Source: JBAXLO01 sp037134755 (GTDB lineage: Bacteria; Bacteroidota; Bacteroidia; Bacteroidales; JACABE01). Taken from it: 28,191 nucleotides of DNA. Below are positions 25,301-28,191 of the stretch, piece by piece; position 1 is the stretch's first letter, and the number at the start of each line of letters is the position of its first letter. The translations under genes were made by a program, and so were the position numbers. The stretch lies in NCBI GenBank assembly GCA_037134755.1, contig JBAXLO010000036.1, forward strand, positions 1 to 28,191, written 5' to 3'. The notes beneath the pieces were generated by a model, which was not told the DNA's origin, did not search any database, and worked only from the letters and a program-made list of their open reading frames with translations.

Positions 25301-28191
25301 AGTAAATGGAACATTTGCTGTAACTCCCGGACAGGTATTATCAATTCTAGTAGGACAACAACCTACAGCCGGTTCAACTTTCTCCGGTGGTGGTGGTGGT
25401 ACTTTCGTAGCCTTGGGGTCAAGTTATACTACTGCAACACCAATGATTGTTGCTGGTGGTGGTGGTGGCGCTTCCTCTGCAGATGGACAAGGAGGACTTA
25501 TCACAAATATTACAACTTCCGGTGATGCTGGAGGTCCAGTAGGTTATGCCGGTACTAATGGTAACGGAGGTATTGCTAATTCATGTAGTGGTGGTGGCGG
25601 CGGATTTTATACTTCCGGTGGAACTGACTTATTATATACGACTACAGGTTTAGGTGGTACAGGATTCCGTCAAGGTGGTGCTGCTGTAAACAATGGAATT
25701 AGTACATATGCATCAGGTGGTTTTGGTGGTGGTTCGTGTGCTGATTATGCTAGCACATGTAACACTTATACCGGAAATGGTGGTGGATATAGCGGTGGTG
25801 GAGGAAATGATTTAAGTTTTGTATACGGTGGTGCTGGTGGAGGTTCCTATAATATTGGAACAAACCAAACTAATACTGCCGCATCTAATACTGGTAATGG
25901 TCAGGTAATCATTTCTTATAACATAATGGGTTGTACTTCACTTTCCAGAACTGCAGTGCCAGTTATAGTAGATGCTTTACCAACAGTAAATATAAGCGGT
26001 ATTACACCTATATGCGAAGGAACAACAACCACATTATCTCCGGTATCAGGCGGTACATGGGTTAGTAATAAGCCTAGTGTAGCAACAGTTACAAATACAG
26101 GTTCTGTTTCTGGTGTGTCAGGTGGAACTTCTACTTTTACATTTACTGATGCTACTACAGGATGTAGTAACACAACATCTAATGTTACAATAAAAGCTTT
26201 ACCATCTAATATTACTATCTCTCCTGCTTTACCTACTATATGTTCAGGATCTTCTGAATTGTTAACAGCTTCAGGTGGAACAATTGATAATCTTAATAGT
26301 TCTATTATTGGTACTGGTACTACAATTAATGGTGTTACTAGTTTCCCTGCTCCTTACACAAATGCTTATGGTGGAAATAAACATCAAATGCTTGTTAAAG
26401 CAAGTGAACTTACTGCTTTAGGTATTCCTTCAGGGGCTTATTTAACATCTGTTTCATTTAATGTTTCAGCTGTAGGAGCTTCTTTCAACGGCACATTAAA
26501 TAATTTCCAGGTTGATATCGGAGCAACTGCTGTAACTGCATTAAATGGTACTACATTTATTAGTGGTTTAACTAATGTTATTCCAGCTGGTACTTTAAAT
26601 GTTCCTATTACAGGTCTGCCTAAAACATTAACACATACTTTCACTACTCCTTTTGTTTGGGATGGTACAAATAATATTGTTATACAGACTTCTTATAGTA
26701 ATGTTAATGGTGGTACTTCTGCAACCGCAGTCCAGATGACTCAATCAGATCCGGGGTTTGTAAGTACAAACTGGTACAGAGCTGATGGTGCTACTGCAGC
26801 AGCAATACTTTCTGCTACAACCCCAACAAGTTCTGGAAATGCACGTCCAAATATGATTATAGGTTATAATACACCTGTTAATCCAAATTGGTCATGGTCG
26901 CCAGATGTATCTACAACAGCAACATTAAATGTATCTCCAACTACTGAAACTACTTATACAGTTACAGCAACAATTAATGGTTGTTCTAAGTCACAAAGTA
27001 AAACTATAAATATTGATCCATTCTCAGTAGGAGGTACTGCAATAGCTGCTAATGCAAATGTTTGTACAGGTTCAGGAACTACTGTTACACTATCAGGTAA
27101 TACCGGTAGTATTCAATGGGAACAATCAGCTAATGGAAATACAGGATGGGTAAATGTAACTGGAGGTAATGGAGCAACTTCTGCTACTTACACAACACCT
27201 AATCTAACTACTAAGACTTATTACAGAGCTTTAGTTACAAGTGGAGCTTGTTCATCTGCTACTTCATCTATTGATTCAGTTAATGTAAACTCCTTAACAA
27301 CTGCAGGAGTTGCTACTGTTGATAATTCAACAATATGTTATAATAGTAATAAAACTATAACATTAACTGCTTATAATGGTACAAGTATTCAATGGCAAGA
27401 ATCAGCTAATGGTACTTCAGGATGGGCTAATGTAACTGGTGGTAGTGGAGAAACTACTGCTACTTATAATACAGCTAATCTAACTGCACCAGCTTATTTT
27501 AGAGCTGTTGTTACTAATGGAGCATGTCCATCAGCTAATTCATCTGATGTCTCATTGGTATTTGCTTATCCAACTGCACAACCAACAGATATATTACTTG
27601 CAACAGGTATTAATTCTATAAGTGGGTCTTTTGTTGCCTCAGCTAGCGCAGATCATTATTTAATAGTAAGAAGTACTTTAAATACTCTATCATCTTCTCC
27701 AATAAATGGTACAGTTTATAATACTGGAGATTTAGTAGGTGGGGGCATGACTGCTGTAGGATATCAGACTGGTACATCGTTTACAGATGCCAGTCTTTTA
27801 CCAAATACACAATATTATTATTACATTTTTGCTGCTAATAATAATAACTGTAACAATGGTCCGGTTTATTTAGTAACAGCTCCTCTTACAGGTAGTACAA
27901 CTACATTGCTTCCTCAAACAAAAACACTGTTAGTTACAGCAATGCTTCAGGAATATTTTAACACTACTACTGGTTTAATGAATCAAACACTAGGTATAAA
28001 TTGGGATACAGGAGATTTATTTAAAAATTTCTCGGGAACTACAGTTGATACTGTTATGGTTTTAATTAGAAAAACGAATATTAATGCTGATGTTGTTTCT
28101 TCATTCCCTATTGATACGGTCTTTTATGGAGTTAATCTAAATAATAATGGATTAATTACAATTTCATTATCAGCAGGAATAACCGGATACC
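16368..28191 (+). CDS. Giant multidomain surface protein with glycine-rich domains and beta-helix (3' end outside window)
   Basis: One open frame of 3941 codons from ATG 16368 to the window edge; I checked the frame at about twelve points and found no break. Signal peptide: basic residues 1-21, then LIPSFMLVLMLAF, with Gln after SIG at ~42. Domains: glycine-rich domain (48-278: VTSVVVECIGAGGGGGG, then YLTVGTGG); lectin/MAM-like 'choice-of-anchor' domain (281-448, opening PWTENFDG); Ig-like (454-555); two FN3-like (558-785); parallel beta-helix (~786-1901) with many YGIY and NNxI turns, ending PDIGADEF; Ig-like modules and a duplicated ~260-residue module (~1998-2703); second glycine-rich domain (~2933-3185); more Ig-like repeats. 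By architecture it is a secreted adhesin or matrix protein, and a T9SS domain would be expected at its unseen C-terminus. The substrate is unknown. Confidence 0.92.
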   Translation, partial: MKKFNILSSLKISIKRTKGLRALIPSFMLVLMLAFASKSIGQTASYVAASFTTTGNSTWVCPTGVTSVVVECIGAGGGGGGTSAATTGGSGGAGGSYSKSVLTVVPGTTYYLTVGTGGTAGSNTGGNGGTGGNSFFGNSVAGTQTGATCAAVGGAGGNGSTAGNGIASGSTTGNVGSLFWAGGNGGTAVGALGVTSSGGGGGGAGSASVGGNSTTTTAGTGGTGTLTGGAGAVGKSASGAGAVGTQPGGGGGGGYRTSSTARAGGAGGAGKIVINVPYTPISSFPWTENFDGMSSIGSGIVPTYWSTTTGTYAWASMNASSTTYNLPYSTPNYMSIQYSNTTASSLWAPAFQLTAGITYVYSFYYNTNGTSSSYIGFTGTALVNSSPTATGSTPLGTFITATQGTAAYTQYTVNYTPATSGIYYFGINVSATSAPWYLGVDNFSLKALTPILSAGTITSFGNVCYGTTTTPKSFTLTGTTLTTANVTVGPLYGFNFSTTAGGTYTPTLTLTPTAGAINQTVYVEFSPDATNPFDGSIPISGGGAPSINVAAVGTGVDSPPSLSSGTETAFTASSATITGSTISATGCSDVFDYGIEWSYTNNFTNGTGTMVSALTSGSLTSGSLLAGSSGAIFSTTATGLTPGITYYYHAYATNDNNTSYSNQGSFTLACATPTDIAASVSSSNQTISTISGSFTAAATAPTGYLVVRTTGNVMPTPLNGTTYSVGSNAIGYIDYVGTSAGSWMSTGLTASTLYYYWIFSYNTANCSGGPLYSITATQFNISTTACTGFAATISINGAAAVQGVSYPTITSALSDLSVCGITQPTILELASDYVASAETYPITLGTLTGQSATNTITIREASGVTGKIITSNNTIATINIVAGSYWKIDGRSGGLGAKDLTISNTSTATGGSAIRFITSSTNNVVEYVNLIGSYPSATSGVVLFGAGSNNHNIIDNCSIDGNAGATAAPTLAANNGVYSSGTSNDTISITNCTIFNTFVNGTTNCGVLVSSGTAWTISGNSFYQTATRTTTTASSYYGISINNTSGNNYTISNNYIGGSAANCGSTAMTIGGTVANLFRGIDFAAGTTTASGIQGNTIANINFNTSSGTSAIPGIFAGIYASAGSVNIGTVNGNTIGSTSGTSSISITSTTTAGLIMGIYSASNGNINIEKNSIGSIAAGGGAAIGYSFMGIGIAGTASATVYSNNIGNSTANNISLGINGTTTAATAIYGIYSTSTGASVSFGNASGTGNTFQNMAANGSSTTSQFYGIYNTAAVGTLNANYNTFTANSLAGGGSSTTTFYYGAILNGGAVTGAINMNYNSINSGTISTATYTGVLAYLVNLAGASTSTLSISNNTLSNIDFSGATGSTSTIYGIYHATGTPLTETISNNNFNNLSLQSSGAIYLIYNSYAAPANGTKTIQNNVITTGFTRKVAAAGSFYCYYDGGANPATASITISGNNFSNISTNTPNTVSYSFYGIYSYNSSYNQSQSVYNNTLNNISFSGNSSFYGYYLNGFAGTAGSPNLVYGNTLTNITGNGTATSYGMYIGSVSLYVNAYNNLINNITLTGAASIYGIYNAGGTAMNYYQNAVNTLSSLGSVWGIYNSSGTTVNIYQHRKIGANDYSIYGLSSSGAAQTVIGIYSSSTTANIYKNKVYNLTSTYNGTYSGYVYGFSLTGGTTVNTYNNIIGKLTAPAVSSTEAIRGISITSSTSSANYNVYNNTIYLNATSTGANFGSSGIYHATSATATTAALDLRNNIIVNTSTATGTGISAAYRRSSSTLTNYASTSNFNCLFGTNIMYDGATAFSTLAQYRAAVGSRDATSINENPNFISTNGSDTTFLRISSATQTGIESGGSSIVYITDDIDGDIRQGNSNYPAQVNGGGSAPDIGADEFDGKPFYTCVTPTPGNTLATSTNICLGTNVAFSLQNVSPGTGITYKWQSSSDGTTYTNISGATSSTYSAAPTAANYYQCIVTCQKDLTTGTSTPVLVSFTNNVASTTGASLCGVGSVNLLATASNGTLKWYNTATNGTSIGTGSPFTTPIISSTTTYYVGAETSVSAPGPAIIGTGTNLTSSTSYPTVFGDYWYQNWQQLVYTATELQAQGLVAGNITSIKFNVSTLPALAPTGFSISMGATSNSVLTAFQTTGLTNVYSPATLTMATGWNIFTLSTPYLWDGVSNILVDLRMTEAYGSASSTCYYSTTTGNTVLYAYTSSNNTSFWTSNPTPTASTSRLNAGFTVIPNNCSSPRVPVAASVISPPTLTITGNQTVCSNSIATLSVTSDLANYNSYVWTPITNLYTDAAATIPYITGENSSTVYVKENQGTATTYTCNASNVSSQCVNIATSTVTTTSVPVITAGMLSTCSGGTSTITTSPATGYGASTFQWQNSSDSITFTDISSATSINYTTPIVTGLTYYHLIIKNGVIVCSNSNNVTVFAPQVTSTTPNSRCGIGTVNLAATGNGTLNWYNVAVNGTSIGTSSPFTTPSINSNTTYYVDASIGSAAPGSMTFGTGTTTTSTSSYPTLFSEYGGYQDWQQLVYTAAELRAQGLAPGNITSLKFNVASLSIYTNPSAFTISIGSTPNSVLSTFQTTGLTTVYGPVSPTPTTGWNTFTFTTPYNWDGISNILVDIRMKEAYADAINDGTYYTATSGNTVLYAYSLSDNSSFWTSNPTPTPSNNRFNAIFTGQVGSFCYSSRVPVIASVTAGPAITPIATPATICHGSSSTLSVSSSNDGYTYSWTPTTTPTNGASVTASPLTNTVYTVTANDNSGGANNGCSAIATVNLTVITPTISGTLAFCEGSTTQLTGSGVANANSPWVSASPLVASISNTGLVTGLTGGTSIITYTDTSGCQQTTTITVHSTDAPSLATATPSTVCIGSSTNLNAVSTGNTINWYDAAIGGNLLGSVVSGLNFQVTPTSSTTYYADANSSSAGTQTFDYSGSIVNWTVPANVTSINVTAKGAQGGNVTAATNTPGKGAVVNGTFAVTPGQVLSILVGQQPTAGSTFSGGGGGTFVALGSSYTTATPMIVAGGGGGASSADGQGGLITNITTSGDAGGPVGYAGTNGNGGIANSCSGGGGGFYTSGGTDLLYTTTGLGGTGFRQGGAAVNNGISTYASGGFGGGSCADYASTCNTYTGNGGGYSGGGGNDLSFVYGGAGGGSYNIGTNQTNTAASNTGNGQVIISYNIMGCTSLSRTAVPVIVDALPTVNISGITPICEGTTTTLSPVSGGTWVSNKPSVATVTNTGSVSGVSGGTSTFTFTDATTGCSNTTSNVTIKALPSNITISPALPTICSGSSELLTASGGTIDNLNSSIIGTGTTINGVTSFPAPYTNAYGGNKHQMLVKASELTALGIPSGAYLTSVSFNVSAVGASFNGTLNNFQVDIGATAVTALNGTTFISGLTNVIPAGTLNVPITGLPKTLTHTFTTPFVWDGTNNIVIQTSYSNVNGGTSATAVQMTQSDPGFVSTNWYRADGATAAAILSATTPTSSGNARPNMIIGYNTPVNPNWSWSPDVSTTATLNVSPTTETTYTVTATINGCSKSQSKTINIDPFSVGGTAIAANANVCTGSGTTVTLSGNTGSIQWEQSANGNTGWVNVTGGNGATSATYTTPNLTTKTYYRALVTSGACSSATSSIDSVNVNSLTTAGVATVDNSTICYNSNKTITLTAYNGTSIQWQESANGTSGWANVTGGSGETTATYNTANLTAPAYFRAVVTNGACPSANSSDVSLVFAYPTAQPTDILLATGINSISGSFVASASADHYLIVRSTLNTLSSSPINGTVYNTGDLVGGGMTAVGYQTGTSFTDASLLPNTQYYYYIFAANNNNCNNGPVYLVTAPLTGSTTTLLPQTKTLLVTAMLQEYFNTTTGLMNQTLGINWDTGDLFKNFSGTTVDTVMVLIRKTNINADVVSSFPIDTVFYGVNLNNNGLITISLSAGITGY
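22360..23134 (+). repeat. Giant-protein module, copy 1
   Basis: About 258 residues running from the NLLATASNGTLKWYN segment through the QLVYTATELQAQGL segment to SSRVP-like VPVAASV. It matches copy 2 at 23690-24474 in order and length, with shared segments GTSIG, SPFTTP, WDGxSNILVD, FWTSNPTPT and SPRVPV/SSRVPV. Confidence 0.85.
23690..24474 (+). repeat. Giant-protein module, copy 2
   Basis: Second copy of the module, 1.33 kb after the first. Shared landmarks are QDWQQLVYTAAEL, GNITSLKFNV, FQTTGLT, WDGISNILVD and FWTSNPTPTPS. A more diverged relative (SELTALGIPSG, TTPFVWDGTNNIVIQ) occurs at about 26280-26880. Confidence 0.85.
27016..27560 (+). repeat. Two Ig-like repeats with 276-bp period
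   Basis: The segments SIQWEQSANGNTGWVNVTGG and SIQWQESANGTSGWANVTGG start 276 bp (92 residues) apart. Each is followed by ATYxT..L...YxRA and a Cys near the C-terminal strand, the pattern of Bacteroidota Ig-like surface domains. Confidence 0.85.

Noticed and set aside
17921..26644. Minus-strand and off-frame short ORFs within the giant gene
   Set aside because: They lie inside one continuous 3941-codon frame with recognisable domains; low-complexity Thr/Ser/Gly codons leave other frames open by chance.

Overview
The window is low-GC DNA from a member of the Bacteroidota. The evidence is a C-terminal type IX secretion (T9SS) sorting domain, a PID-CTERM-type mini-protein, a GWxTD lipoprotein, -7 boxes of the form TAnnTTTG, and the absence of strong Shine-Dalgarno sequences. 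The order or genus cannot be fixed from the sequence alone.

Layout. (1) Positions 2-3298 hold the 3' end of a large secreted repeat protein: three near-identical 70-residue repeats, two 79-residue repeats and a T9SS sorting domain. It is followed by a hairpin, a 75-aa PID-CTERM-like protein and a double-CDGSH iron-sulfur protein. (2) Positions 4259-9714, minus strand, form a three-gene RND efflux operon transcribed in the order adaptor lipoprotein, inner-membrane pump, TolC-type outer-membrane channel. A small SRPBCC protein lies upstream of it. (3) Positions 10367-10915 are gene-poor and carry a nine-unit, 21-bp tandem array. (4) Positions 10916-12403, minus strand, form a tight rlmB - crcB/fluC - DUF190 operon. 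(5) Positions 12502-15177, minus strand, hold rmuC followed by a GWxTD lipoprotein. This pair is bracketed by short heptanucleotide repeats in opposite orientation. (6) Positions 15178-16367 are a divergent intergenic region with a second 21-bp tandem array (14 units), several hairpins and a possible leader peptide inside a folded leader. (7) Positions 16368-28191 are one uninterrupted plus-strand reading frame of at least 3941 codons that runs off the window. It encodes a giant mosaic surface protein: signal peptide, glycine-rich domain, lectin/MAM-like domain, FN3/Ig-like domains, a roughly 1100-residue parallel beta-helix, then many Ig-like and repeat modules and a second glycine-rich domain.

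The clear functional groups are efflux (adaptor-pump-channel), fluoride export next to rRNA methylation, and cell-surface display. The least explained parts are the two related 21-bp arrays and the leader of the giant gene. No RNA genes, CRISPR arrays, insertion sequences or phage genes were recognised.
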